Source: Deltaproteobacteria bacterium (GTDB lineage: Bacteria; Myxococcota_A; Polyangia; Nannocystales; Nannocystaceae). From it: a stretch of DNA of 35,651 nucleotides. The translations under genes and the position numbers were made by a program. Positions 8,429 through 17,101 of this stretch are shown piece after piece. Positions within the stretch are counted from its first letter, which is position 1, and every line of letters starts with the position of its first letter. The notes beneath the pieces are model-generated. The model had not been told where the DNA came from. It did not search any database and saw only the letters and a list, made by a program, of their open reading frames with translations. The DNA is taken from contig CANLQR010000014.1 of the NCBI GenBank assembly GCA_947492135.1, positions 1 through 35,651 of the forward strand. The letters run 5' to 3'.

Positions 8429-10168
8429 ATGGGCGCGAAGTACTACGAGAGCGAGCTCGCCTATCTGCGCGAGATGGGACGCGAGTTCGCGTTGGTTCAC
8501 CCGACGACCGCGGGCCTGCTCGCCGAGAAGGGGAGCGACCCCGACGTCGAGCGGCTGCTCGAGGGGTTCTCATTTCTGACCGCGAGGATCCGCGAGCGCA
8601 TCGATGATGGTGTGCCCGCGATCGTGCACGGGCTCGCCCAGCTGCTCTTGCCGCACTACCTGCGGCCGGTGCCTGCGACCAGCATCGTGCAGTACACGCC
8701 GGCGATCCGAGCGCTGCGCGCCGTGGCGCGCGTGGAACGGGGCACGCGGGTCGCGGCCAAGCCATTGCATGGGACTGCCTGCGAGTTTCGGACCACAGCC
8801 GACGTAGATCTGCTGCCGATCGAGCTCACCGAGGCGGTGCTCGACGAGACCTCCGCACACCGACCCGTGATTCGCCTGCGGTTCCTCACCACTGAGGCCG
8901 GGCGCCTGATCATCGGACGCCGCCAGGGCATTCGCGTGTTTCTGCACGGCGAGATCCCGCTGACCGCGATGCTCTACCTGTGGCTGCGTCGCTACTGCCG
9001 CGGCGTGAACGTGCGCTGTGGCTCGGTCACGCAGGCACCGCTGGGTCCCGATGCGATCGCACCGGTCGGCTTCACCGAGGCCGAGGCGTTGGTGCCGTGG
9101 CCCGCGTTTGCGCCTGAGGGCCACCGCTGTCTTCAGGAGTACTTCGCACAGCCATCGAAGTTCTTGTTCATCGATATCCTCAACCTCGATCGAGTCACCT
9201 TCACCGAGGACACCTTCGAGATCGCACTGAGCTTCGAGCGGCCGCCGGCGCTGCCGGCCCGCATCTCGGCCGAGAACTTTCGCCTCTTCTGCACGCCGGT
9301 GGTGAACCTCTTCGAGGTCTCGGCTGATCCGATCAAGCGCGATAGCAAGGTCCACGAGAGCTTGCTGCGTGCCGCGGGCGTGAAGCCCCAGCACATGGAG
9401 ATTTTCGAGGTCGCCGAGGTCGTCGGCGTGCGGCAGGGCCAGACCCAGCGCAAGCACTACGCACCGTTTGTGGCCTACACCCACGCGACCGAGGGCAGGG
9501 ATGCCGCCTACTACACCCTGCGTCCTGCGACCTCGCCTATCGATGATGCGCTGGATCTCTATCTGTCGATCGTGACGCCGCGGGAGATCGCACCGTCGGA
9601 GGTCGACGAGGTGCTGTCCATCGACGTGGTCGCAACCAATCGCAAGCTCCCCGCGGAGCTGCAGATCGGCGAGATATCGCTGACGCCGCGTGGGGTGTCT
9701 TCGCCGGCGCCGTTGCGCAACATCACCGCGGTGACCGTGCCTTCGCGACCTGTACTCGGCGACGAGCTGCACTGGCGATTGCTGTCACACCTGGGGTTGT
9801 CGCGATCGTCGCTCGGTGACGTCGCGGTGTTGCGCGCGACCCTGGGGCTGTACAACTTCCAGCGGTTGGTCAGCGTGACCGCGGGTCGGGCCAACGAGCA
9901 GCGCATCGAATCGCTGCGCAAGGTCGCCACCTCGCCGATGACGCGCCTGCTTGCGGGGGCCCCGGTGCGTGGTGCCCGGGTCGATCTCGAGGTCGACGAG
10001 GCGCGACTAGGCAACGCCGGTGAGGCCTTTTTGTTCGGTTGTGTGCTCGACGAGTTGTACGCGGGCCATGTCGCGCTCAACTCGCTCACCGAGCTGACGA
10101 TGACCCTACACCCCTCGAAGGTGGAGTTCCGGTGGCCGGCCCGCAGCGGACAACTCAGCCTGCTGTAG
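8429..10168 (+). CDS. tssF: TssF (VasA/ImpG) baseplate protein
   Basis: TssF is the main baseplate wedge subunit and forms a heterotrimer with TssG. The 579 residues are the usual length. The N terminus YYESELAYLREMGREFA is the family hallmark, followed by the HP...GLL...DPDVERLLEGFSFL motif that is also invariant in TssF. It starts 43 bases after tssE; a TAGACT hexamer at 8412-8417, 11 bases before the ATG, resembles the -10 boxes of neighbouring genes. The end overlaps tssG by 37 bases, so the two partners are probably made by coupled translation. Confidence 0.96.
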   Translation: MGAKYYESELAYLREMGREFALVHPTTAGLLAEKGSDPDVERLLEGFSFLTARIRERIDDGVPAIVHGLAQLLLPHYLRPVPATSIVQYTPAIRALRAVARVERGTRVAAKPLHGTACEFRTTADVDLLPIELTEAVLDETSAHRPVIRLRFLTTEAGRLIIGRRQGIRVFLHGEIPLTAMLYLWLRRYCRGVNVRCGSVTQAPLGPDAIAPVGFTEAEALVPWPAFAPEGHRCLQEYFAQPSKFLFIDILNLDRVTFTEDTFEIALSFERPPALPARISAENFRLFCTPVVNLFEVSADPIKRDSKVHESLLRAAGVKPQHMEIFEVAEVVGVRQGQTQRKHYAPFVAYTHATEGRDAAYYTLRPATSPIDDALDLYLSIVTPREIAPSEVDEVLSIDVVATNRKLPAELQIGEISLTPRGVSSPAPLRNITAVTVPSRPVLGDELHWRLLSHLGLSRSSLGDVAVLRATLGLYNFQRLVSVTAGRANEQRIESLRKVATSPMTRLLAGAPVRGARVDLEVDEARLGNAGEAFLFGCVLDELYAGHVALNSLTELTMTLHPSKVEFRWPARSGQLSLL

Positions 10169-11265
10169 ACGGGTCGGGCGAGCAGGCGAACGCGGCTGTT
10201 CACGCCGACGTGCTCGCCCACGCGACCCGCTACGACTTCTACGTGACGGTCGGGATGCTCGAGCGGCTCACGCCCGACGCGGCGCGCATCGGTGGTGACG
10301 GGCCCGCGGGCCGCGAGGCGATTCGATTCCGCCACGAATCGTCGCTCGCCTTCTCCGCAGGCGACGTCAGCCGGATCGCGTACGTCGAGGTCCCGCGCGG
10401 TGTGGGCGGAGCCCTCGAGGCCAAGCGCCACCGTTACGAGGTGACCACCACGTTCCTCGGGCTCACCGGCTCATCCACGCCGCTGCCGTTGTTCATGGCC
10501 GAGGAGATCGAGCAGGCCCAGGACGCTGGGCACATGCGCCGAGATTTCCTCGACCTGTTCCACCACCGCTTCGTCAGCTTCGTCTTTCGCGTCACGGTCA
10601 AGTACGACCTGGCTCGCGAATTTTCGCTCGACTGCACCGATGAGTGGACGCGGCGCGTGCTGGCCCTCGCCGGACTCGACGCGTGGTCGGGGCGACGGAC
10701 CAAGCATATCCCGCTGTGGCGGCTCGCCCGTCTTGCACCGCTGCTGGCGTCGCGCGTGCGGTCGGCACGCGCGATCGAGCGAGCGCTGCAAGACCTTTGC
10801 AGCGAGGCGCTGGGCGACGCGCGGATCCAGATGATCCAGTTCGCCGGCGGCTGGGTTCCGCTCGATCCGACCCAGCGGACCCTGCTGGCGAAGTCCAACA
10901 GCGTGCTCGGTCGCAGCTCGGTGCTCGGCGTGCAGTGTTTCCATCGCGCCGGCAAAGCCGTCGTGCGGATTGGACCGCTGCGTGAGAACTTCCGCCGCTT
11001 CCTCGCCGATGGCGACATGTACCCGATGGTTCGCGAGCTGCTGGAGCTGATGTCTCCCGAGCCGATCGACTTCGAGCTCGACCTGGTGCTCGACGCCCAG
11101 GCGCGGCCGCCGTTTCGTCTCGGCCGCGCGGGGGCAGGGCGAGTCGGCGTCGACACCTGGCTGTCTTCGCGCGCGGGATCCGGCAAAGCCACCCACCTAC
11201 CAGTCCCCCTGCAATCGGCGCCAGTGCCCGATTCACATCTCGACGATCCTCTCAACCCACCCTAG
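10132..11265 (+). CDS. tssG: TssG (VasB/ImpH) baseplate protein
   Basis: TssG pairs with TssF in the T6SS baseplate wedge. The start is taken as the GTG at 10132, inside the end of tssF, because a GGAG Shine-Dalgarno lies five bases upstream (10123-10126). The frame is open further upstream (to 10039), but that part has no family similarity. This gives 377 residues. The N-terminal RYDFYVTVGMLERL corresponds to the family YDFFQAxRLLE motif, and IRFRHESSLAF to the conserved strand after it. The final ~25 residues are proline-rich and variable. The overlap with tssF implies translational coupling, and clpV starts eight bases later. Confidence 0.93.
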   Translation: MAGPQRTTQPAVDGSGEQANAAVHADVLAHATRYDFYVTVGMLERLTPDAARIGGDGPAGREAIRFRHESSLAFSAGDVSRIAYVEVPRGVGGALEAKRHRYEVTTTFLGLTGSSTPLPLFMAEEIEQAQDAGHMRRDFLDLFHHRFVSFVFRVTVKYDLAREFSLDCTDEWTRRVLALAGLDAWSGRRTKHIPLWRLARLAPLLASRVRSARAIERALQDLCSEALGDARIQMIQFAGGWVPLDPTQRTLLAKSNSVLGRSSVLGVQCFHRAGKAVVRIGPLRENFRRFLADGDMYPMVRELLELMSPEPIDFELDLVLDAQARPPFRLGRAGAGRVGVDTWLSSRAGSGKATHLPVPLQSAPVPDSHLDDPLNPP

Positions 11266-11273
11266 AGGTCCCC

Positions 11274-13889
11274 ATGCGCGTTGATCCAAGAGCCCTGGTC
11301 CGTCGTCTCAACCCCACCTGTACCCGTACGCTCGAGGGCACGGTCGAGCGTGCTGCTGCCGGCCGGTTCTACGAGATCACGCCGGAGCATCTGCTGCTCG
11401 GGCTGTTGCAGGTCGAGGACGGCGATGTCGCGGCGATCCTCGCTCACTTTCGCAAGGACCGATTGCGGATCTGCGCAGCGGTCGAGCGTTCGCTGCAGAA
11501 GATGCGCAGCGGCAACGCCGGACGCCCGGTGTTCGCAGAGAACCTGTTCACCTGGTTCGAGAACGCCTGGGTGACCGCGTCGCTGGAGCGCGGGTCGGTT
11601 CAGCTACGCTCGGGTGACCTGCTGCTGGAGTACCTCGCACGGGTCGGGCGTTACAGCGCCGAGTCGTTCGAAGAGCTCGAGTCCCTGGATCTCGACGAGC
11701 TGAAGAAGACCTTCGCCGAGATCATCGGGGGGACCCGTGAAGCGATGGAAGTGCCCCAAGCCGGAACTGGCGACGGCGCCAGTCGAGCCGCGTCGGCACC
11801 TGGCCGCGAGGCACTCGATCGGTTCACCATCTCATTTACCGACAAGGCGCGGCGAGGCGAGATCGATCCGATCTTCGGCCGCGATGCCGAGATCCGTCAG
11901 GTCATCGACATCCTCGCGCGGCGCCGCAAGAACAACCCGATCATCGTCGGCGAGCCGGGTGTCGGCAAGACCGCCCTGGTCGAGGGGCTCGCGCGAGCCA
12001 TCGTCGCCAAAGAGGTGCCGCTCGAGCTTCAGCAAGTCGAGCTGCTCGGACTCGACATGGGCCTGCTCAAGGCTGGTGCCGGGGTTCGCGGCGAGCTCGA
12101 GAATCGCCTGAAGAAGGTGCTGGCGGAGGTCAAAGGGTCGCCGACGCCGATCATCGTCTTCATCGACGAGGCCCACACGCTGATCGGCCAGGGTGCCGAC
12201 GGCAACGAGATTCCCAATCTGCTCAAGCCCGCCCTCGCCCGCGGAGAGATGCGCACGATCGCCGCGACGACCTGGTCGGAGTACAAGAAGTACTTCGAAA
12301 AGGACGCCGCGCTCGAGCGCAGATTTCAGCCCGTCAAGGTCGACCAACCCAGCATCGCCGACGCGGTGTTGATGATGCGCGGGTTGCGACACACCTACGA
12401 AAATGCCCACAACGTCATCATTCGCGATGATGCGGTGGTGGCGGCCGTCGAGCTTTCGGAGCGCTACATCACTGGGCGGCAGCTGCCCGACAAGGCGGTC
12501 GATCTGCTCGATACGGCCGCGGCGCGGGTGCGTATCGAGCAAGACGCTCCGCCCGCGCAGTTGATCGCGCTGCGCAGCGAGCTCGCCGCTGTCGAGCGGG
12601 AACTCGGTGCCCGGCGGCGCGACATCGACGACGGTGCCATCAAGGACGAGGGCCGTCAGGATGAGCTACAGGCACGAGTCGACGAGATCCAGACCGAGAT
12701 GGGCCAGGTCGAGCAGAAGCTCGCGGCCGAGAAAGACGCAATCTCGCGCCTCCGTGAGGCACTCGAGGCCCTGCGCGCCGCCGACGAGACCAACCGAGTC
12801 GAGCGGCTGTCCGCGGTCGAGGCGGCGCGGGCCAACTACCTGGTGGTGGCCGGCGAGGTGCCGCTCGTCCACGCCGAGGTCGACCGCGATGCGATCGGTC
12901 AGGTCGTGGCCGACTGGACCGGCATTCCGGTGGGCAAGATGAACTCCAACTCGATCGAGACCGTGCTCGCGCTCGAGGGCAATCTGGAGGCGCGGATCAA
13001 GGGCCAGAACCACGCGACCCGGGCAGTGGCCGAGGCGATCCGCATGTCGCAAGCCGGAGTGCGCAACCCCGAGACACCCATCTCGGTGATGCTGTTCGTG
13101 GGCCCCTCGGGCGTGGGCAAGACCGAGACCGCGCTGGCGCTCGCCGATCTTCTCTATGGCGGCGAGCGGTCGATGACCACGATCAACATGTCCGAGTTCC
13201 AGGAGAAGCACACCGTCAGCCGTTTGATCGGCTCGCCGCCAGGCTATGTCGGGTACGGCGAGGGCGGCATGCTGACCGAGGCCGTGCGGCAGAAGCCCTA
13301 CAGCGTGGTGTTGCTCGACGAATGCGAGAAGGCCGACCTCGAGGTCATGAACCTTTTCTATCAGGTGTTCGACAAGGGCATGTTGTCGGACGGCGAGGGT
13401 CGGGTCGTCAACTTCCGCAACACGGTGGTCATCCTCACCAGCAACCTCGCCACCGAGGCGATCATGAAGCTGCACGAGGGCGGTGCGAAGCCCTCGGTCG
13501 AGGATGTCGCTGCCGCGATTCGCCCGGTGCTCAGCAAGCACTTCAAGCCCGCTTTGCTCGCGCGCATGACCGTGGTGCCGTATCGCCCGATGGACCCCGA
13601 GGTCCTGGCCGAGATCGCCAAGCTCAAGCTCGCCGCGCTCGGGCGTCGGATCACTGCGGCCCATGGGACTGCCGTGACGTTCGAGGACTCGCTCGTCACC
13701 GAGATGGTCGGACGCTGTACCGAGTCGGAGACGGGCGCCCGCGCGCTGGACCACGCACTGCGTGGGTCGCTGATGCCCAACCTCGCGCGGAGTCTGCTCG
13801 AACGCATGGCCGAGGGCGGCGTGTCGAAGAAACTGTCGATCGGGATCGGCTTTGGCGGCGCCTGGCGCTTCGACTACAAGGACGCCTAA
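11274..13889 (+). CDS. clpV: ClpV (TssH) sheath-recycling AAA+ ATPase
   Basis: ClpV is the class B AAA+ unfoldase that pulls apart contracted T6SS sheaths so they can be reused. The 871 residues contain an N-terminal Clp-N domain (about 1-155), AAA1 with Walker A GEPGVGKT (226-233) and Walker B VFIDEAH, a coiled-coil middle domain (about 430-515), and AAA2 with GPSGVGKT (610-617) and LLDECEKA (about 680-687). The usual DEIEKA is DECEKA here. Both ATPase sites look intact. An AGAGG Shine-Dalgarno overlapping the tssG stop sits five bases before the ATG. The N-terminal domain of ClpV normally recognises a TssC helix. Whether the single-chain TssB/C-like protein at 30774-32348 keeps that helix is unknown. 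Confidence 0.96.
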   Translation: MRVDPRALVRRLNPTCTRTLEGTVERAAAGRFYEITPEHLLLGLLQVEDGDVAAILAHFRKDRLRICAAVERSLQKMRSGNAGRPVFAENLFTWFENAWVTASLERGSVQLRSGDLLLEYLARVGRYSAESFEELESLDLDELKKTFAEIIGGTREAMEVPQAGTGDGASRAASAPGREALDRFTISFTDKARRGEIDPIFGRDAEIRQVIDILARRRKNNPIIVGEPGVGKTALVEGLARAIVAKEVPLELQQVELLGLDMGLLKAGAGVRGELENRLKKVLAEVKGSPTPIIVFIDEAHTLIGQGADGNEIPNLLKPALARGEMRTIAATTWSEYKKYFEKDAALERRFQPVKVDQPSIADAVLMMRGLRHTYENAHNVIIRDDAVVAAVELSERYITGRQLPDKAVDLLDTAAARVRIEQDAPPAQLIALRSELAAVERELGARRRDIDDGAIKDEGRQDELQARVDEIQTEMGQVEQKLAAEKDAISRLREALEALRAADETNRVERLSAVEAARANYLVVAGEVPLVHAEVDRDAIGQVVADWTGIPVGKMNSNSIETVLALEGNLEARIKGQNHATRAVAEAIRMSQAGVRNPETPISVMLFVGPSGVGKTETALALADLLYGGERSMTTINMSEFQEKHTVSRLIGSPPGYVGYGEGGMLTEAVRQKPYSVVLLDECEKADLEVMNLFYQVFDKGMLSDGEGRVVNFRNTVVILTSNLATEAIMKLHEGGAKPSVEDVAAAIRPVLSKHFKPALLARMTVVPYRPMDPEVLAEIAKLKLAALGRRITAAHGTAVTFEDSLVTEMVGRCTESETGARALDHALRGSLMPNLARSLLERMAEGGVSKKLSIGIGFGGAWRFDYKDA

Positions 13890-13896
13890 AAAGCGG

Positions 13897-14694
13897 TCAC
13901 GAGCCCGCGCGCGGACTCTTGCGCGCGGGCACACCGACGTAGGTCACGACCGTGGCCGGCAGCTCACGCAGGATCGTGGGCGCCTCGCTGGCCCCTTCGG
14001 CGGCGTTGGCCACGAAGTTCTGCATCACCGTGAACATCGCGGGCAGGTGGACCTGTGCCGGGGCAAAGCCAACGTCGAGCAGGACTGCTGCGACCGCACC
14101 GCTGATGTTGACCGGCGTGCGCCGGCGTCGCACCGCGATCTCCTCGATCCGCCGCATCAGCCGCCAGTAGGGCCCGCGAACACGGGCGTTGTGTGTGCAC
14201 CAGTCGTCGAACGCGAGCACGCGCTCGTCGACGCCACGTGCGGCCACTCCGAACCCCGGGATCGGCCGCACGCGCACGGCGAAGTGCGGCTCGAGGGCTC
14301 GCTCGAGCCCGTCGTCGGTGCCATCGACCCCGACCGCAGTGCGCACGGCGAGCAGAATCTCCGCCGACGCCGTGCTCATCCGGGGGCCGTGCACGCCGTC
14401 GGTCACGAGCATCCCCGCGCAAAGTCCGACGGTCGCGCTGCCGTAGGCACTGCCCAGACGCACGGCCTTGAGCGGCCAGATCCGCGGATCAGCGGCACAC
14501 GCGGCCACGCTGAGCGCATCGAGAGTCGCGCACTCATCGGTGGTCATGATCCTGTGACCCACGGCAAGGGAGATCAGGCTCCAGTAAGGCAGGGCGCCGG
14601 TGAGCTCGTCGTGGACGCCGTGACCGCGGAATCGGTTGTCGCCGTGTTCGGCGTGGCCGACTCGAGTGACGAGCGTTGGCAGCCGCTCAATCAT
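13897..14694 (-). CDS. Short citrate-synthase/citryl-CoA-lyase-like protein, apparent catalytic residues lost
   Basis: The 265 residues follow the short citrate-synthase-fold family: GHDxxGxL-like N terminus (GHGVHDELTGALPYW), the long helix block around 50-100, a GFG motif and the C-terminal NxxGAxAAxLLDxG helix. By eye the catalytic histidine of GFGH is valine (V150) and the aspartate of NVDG is serine (S198), so normal citrate synthase or lyase chemistry is doubtful. The ATG at 14694 has a strong AGGAGG six bases upstream and overlaps the preceding gene by eight bases; the GTG at 14700 touches the Shine-Dalgarno and is less likely. It is the last gene of the histidine kinase, ThDP enzyme, CS-like, CS-like run and may pair with the preceding product. 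The substrate is unknown. Confidence 0.65.
   Translation of the reverse strand: MIERLPTLVTRVGHAEHGDNRFRGHGVHDELTGALPYWSLISLAVGHRIMTTDECATLDALSVAACAADPRIWPLKAVRLGSAYGSATVGLCAGMLVTDGVHGPRMSTASAEILLAVRTAVGVDGTDDGLERALEPHFAVRVRPIPGFGVAARGVDERVLAFDDWCTHNARVRGPYWRLMRRIEEIAVRRRRTPVNISGAVAAVLLDVGFAPAQVHLPAMFTVMQNFVANAAEGASEAPTILRELPATVVTYVGVPARKSPRAGS
13903..13930. terminator. GC-rich hairpin at the clpV / citrate-synthase-like convergence
   Basis: Two 10-base arms (13903-13912 and 13921-13930, GCCCGCGCGC and its complement) pair perfectly around an 8-base loop. The hairpin lies 14 bases after the clpV stop and inside the last codons of the convergent gene. On the minus strand a run of five T follows about ten bases later (13888-13892); on the plus strand no T run follows. 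It may act as a shared terminator, but the T spacing is not canonical. Confidence 0.4.
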
Positions 14695-15385
14695 CTTCAC
14701 CCTCCTGATACGCGAAGACCGGAAGCTCGATCGGGTAGTGCTGCAGCCGTCGCGGCGTGTGGCGCTCGGCCTCGGCGATCAGACACGGTAGCTGGGCTTG
14801 CACGATCACTGCGGTCAAGCGCAGGGGGTCGTGTAGGCCACACGCATGCAGCAACGCCAGCGCGGTCGCCGTGGTGGTAGGCGTGTGCCGCGTGACGGCG
14901 GGCAAATCGACACCGAGCGCCACGAGCCGCTCGCGCACGACCGACGCAGTGTCGTCGTCGCCGCCGGCGAGGAACTCGATCGGCGCCTCGCCGGTTGGCG
15001 CCGCACACCACGCCAGCCAGGGCGCGTGGGTGACGATCTCGGCGTTGGCATGCTCGGCACAGACCATCGCCGCGACGGCGACGACGTTGGCGTTGGGTGC
15101 CGCGAGCAGCCGAGTGAGGACTGCGGCGTGGCTTGCAGCGCAGGTGATGGCCGCCGGCGCCAGCAGCGAGAGCGCGAGATCGTAGAGCTGATGCTGCACG
15201 GCGTTGGGTAGCTCGCCGGTGTAGGTCAGCCAGCTGATCTCGGTCGAGCCATAGTGCCTGGCGAGGTCTGACACCGCGGCGTAGCCGTGGATCCGGCGAA
15301 CGGGGCCCGGCTCGACCACATGGGCCTCGAGTGTGGTCGGCCAGGTGCCGTCCTCGATGGGTCCGCGGGGTGTGTCGCGGTTCAT
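14687..15385 (-). CDS. Second short citrate-synthase-like protein, probable partner subunit
   Basis: This product has 232 residues from the ATG at 15385. The frame is open upstream but overlaps the ThDP gene and has no family pattern there. An N-terminal segment RIHGYAAVSDLARHYG...YTGELP resembles the small N-terminal domain of citrate synthases (the R-GY...DL...L-GELP pattern). The C-terminal part (TATALALLHACGL...LPCLIAEAERH) resembles the last large-domain helices. The middle is shorter than in true citrate synthase, and no GFGH or NVD motif is found. The start overlaps the ThDP enzyme stop as ATGA, so translation is coupled. It probably forms a hetero-oligomer with the downstream protein, or is a divergent binding protein. 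The family call is moderate. Confidence 0.55.
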   Translation of the reverse strand: MNRDTPRGPIEDGTWPTTLEAHVVEPGPVRRIHGYAAVSDLARHYGSTEISWLTYTGELPNAVQHQLYDLALSLLAPAAITCAASHAAVLTRLLAAPNANVVAVAAMVCAEHANAEIVTHAPWLAWCAAPTGEAPIEFLAGGDDDTASVVRERLVALGVDLPAVTRHTPTTTATALALLHACGLHDPLRLTAVIVQAQLPCLIAEAERHTPRRLQHYPIELPVFAYQEGEDD

Positions 15386-17085
15386 CGGTCGCGAAATCCC
15401 GCGATGATCTGGGCCCGCGGGCCCAGCGGTGGAGGGATATCCGTGGCGACGCGAACCTCGATCACGGAGGGCCGACGCGCGGCGAGGGCTTCCCCGAGCG
15501 CAGGGCCGATCTGTCCGGGCGAGTCGACGACCCACGAGTGTAGGCCCATCGCACGCGCGATCGCGGCGATGTCGACCGGGTGGCGGTTGCGCACCGCTTC
15601 CATCGGCTTGCCATCGCCGACCATCTGGCTGCCAAACCATGTGATGCCGTGCATCTGGTTGTTCTCGACGATCCACACCACAGGGATGCTGTACTCGACC
15701 GCCGTGAGCAGCTCCATGCCCTGCATGGCGAAGCACGCGTCGCCAATGATGGCGATGATGGGCCGGTCGTTGACCAATGCAGCGCCGATGGGAGCCGCGG
15801 TGCCGTGCCCCATCGAACCGAAACCCATGTTGAGCACGAAGCGCTGGCCGTCACGAATCTGCAGGTCGTGCACGTTGAACAGCATGTGGCCACCGATGTC
15901 GGAGAACACGATGGCGTCATCGGGCAGGTGCTCGCCGAGCTCGACGCGCCAACGCTGAGGCGTGATGGGCGTGGCCGTCGACTGGCGCAGAGCGGCAGAG
16001 TCGTAGAACTCGTGGCCGTGATCGATTTCTGGCTCGCCGCGCCATTGTGATTGGGCCGACTCGCCGTCGCGGAGCAAGCGATGGATGTGGTAAATCAGCT
16101 CGATGGAGATGGTCTGGGCATCGCCGACCAGCGCGATGTCGACCGGGTAGTTGCGGGCGATGCGATCCGCGGAGATGTCGATCTGGATCAGCGCCTCGCT
16201 CGGCCGAAAGTCCTTGTGCCAATTGAGGGTGGTGGTCTCGTTGAGCGAGGCGCCTACCGTGAGCAGCACGTCGACCTCGTCGGACAGCAGGACGTTGCGT
16301 GCAGCGGCGTGGCCGGCGATCCCCATGACCCCCAGCGAGAGTGGATGGTCCTCGGGGAAGACGCCCTTGGCTCGCGGGGTGGTGGCCACGCGGGCGGGCA
16401 ATAGCTCGGCCAACGACCGCACATGCTCGGCGGCCGCCGAGGTCGCAGCGCCCGAGCCCACCAGCAGCACCGGTCGGCGGGCGCCCAACAAGCGTCGAGA
16501 CGCCGCAGCAACCGCGCGCCGATCGAACAGCTCATAGGTCGGCCGGTAGGTCGTCGGATCGAACCAGTCTTCGACGGCCGGTCGATCCCAGAAATCGACA
16601 GGGACGTTGAGGTGCACGGGGCCGGGTCGACCCGTGAGCGCAAGACGCAGCGCCCGACGCAGGTGATGGGCGAGGCGGGCGGGTCCGGGGATCATCGTCG
16701 AGTACTTCGTGATCGGCTTGAACATCGCGACGATGTCGATGTCCTCTGGAGGGGTCTCCTGTGCGGCACCTTTGCCAAGCGAGTGCGAAGGTGCCTGACC
16801 GGTGACGACCAGCATCGGAACGCCATCGGAGTAGGCGACGGCGACGCCGGTGAGCAGGTTGGTCGCGCCTGGCCCCGAGGTTCCGGCGCACACCGCCAGC
16901 GGTCCACCGACTCGGGCGAAGCCATCGGCCATGAACGCCGCCCCGCACTCGTGTCGCGTGACGATCAGGCGAAAGGCGGGATCCCGCTCGACCGCCGAGA
17001 AGAACGGATGCAGCAATCCCCCGGGCACGCCGAACACCACGCGCGCTCCCTCGGCTCGCAAGTAGTGCAGAAAGACGTCCGCCAT
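15382..17085 (-). CDS. ThDP-dependent enzyme, acetolactate-synthase/decarboxylase type
   Basis: The 567 residues show the three-domain layout of the acetohydroxyacid synthase and 2-oxoacid decarboxylase superfamily. The N-terminal PYR domain has GVPGG (19-23) and the ThDP-activating glutamate in RHECGAAFMADG (E46). A central domain follows, then a PP domain with the metal/ThDP motif at 448-476. That motif reads GDA rather than GDG but keeps the closing NN at the right distance. Such enzymes decarboxylate a 2-oxoacid and transfer or release the aldehyde unit; the substrate cannot be read here. ATG 17085 is preferred over 17145, which would overlap the upstream kinase. The stop overlaps the next start (ATGA). 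Coupling to two citrate-synthase-like proteins suggests a small dedicated pathway, by inference. Confidence 0.85.
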   Translation of the reverse strand: MADVFLHYLRAEGARVVFGVPGGLLHPFFSAVERDPAFRLIVTRHECGAAFMADGFARVGGPLAVCAGTSGPGATNLLTGVAVAYSDGVPMLVVTGQAPSHSLGKGAAQETPPEDIDIVAMFKPITKYSTMIPGPARLAHHLRRALRLALTGRPGPVHLNVPVDFWDRPAVEDWFDPTTYRPTYELFDRRAVAAASRRLLGARRPVLLVGSGAATSAAAEHVRSLAELLPARVATTPRAKGVFPEDHPLSLGVMGIAGHAAARNVLLSDEVDVLLTVGASLNETTTLNWHKDFRPSEALIQIDISADRIARNYPVDIALVGDAQTISIELIYHIHRLLRDGESAQSQWRGEPEIDHGHEFYDSAALRQSTATPITPQRWRVELGEHLPDDAIVFSDIGGHMLFNVHDLQIRDGQRFVLNMGFGSMGHGTAAPIGAALVNDRPIIAIIGDACFAMQGMELLTAVEYSIPVVWIVENNQMHGITWFGSQMVGDGKPMEAVRNRHPVDIAAIARAMGLHSWVVDSPGQIGPALGEALAARRPSVIEVRVATDIPPPLGPRAQIIAGFRDR

Positions 17086-17101
17086 CGTGACGGCCGGGGT
17101 T

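Noticed and set aside
10039-10131. Longer tssG start at 10039
   Set aside because: It lies deep in tssF, the extra residues have no TssG similarity, and the GTG at 10132 has a good GGAG five bases upstream.
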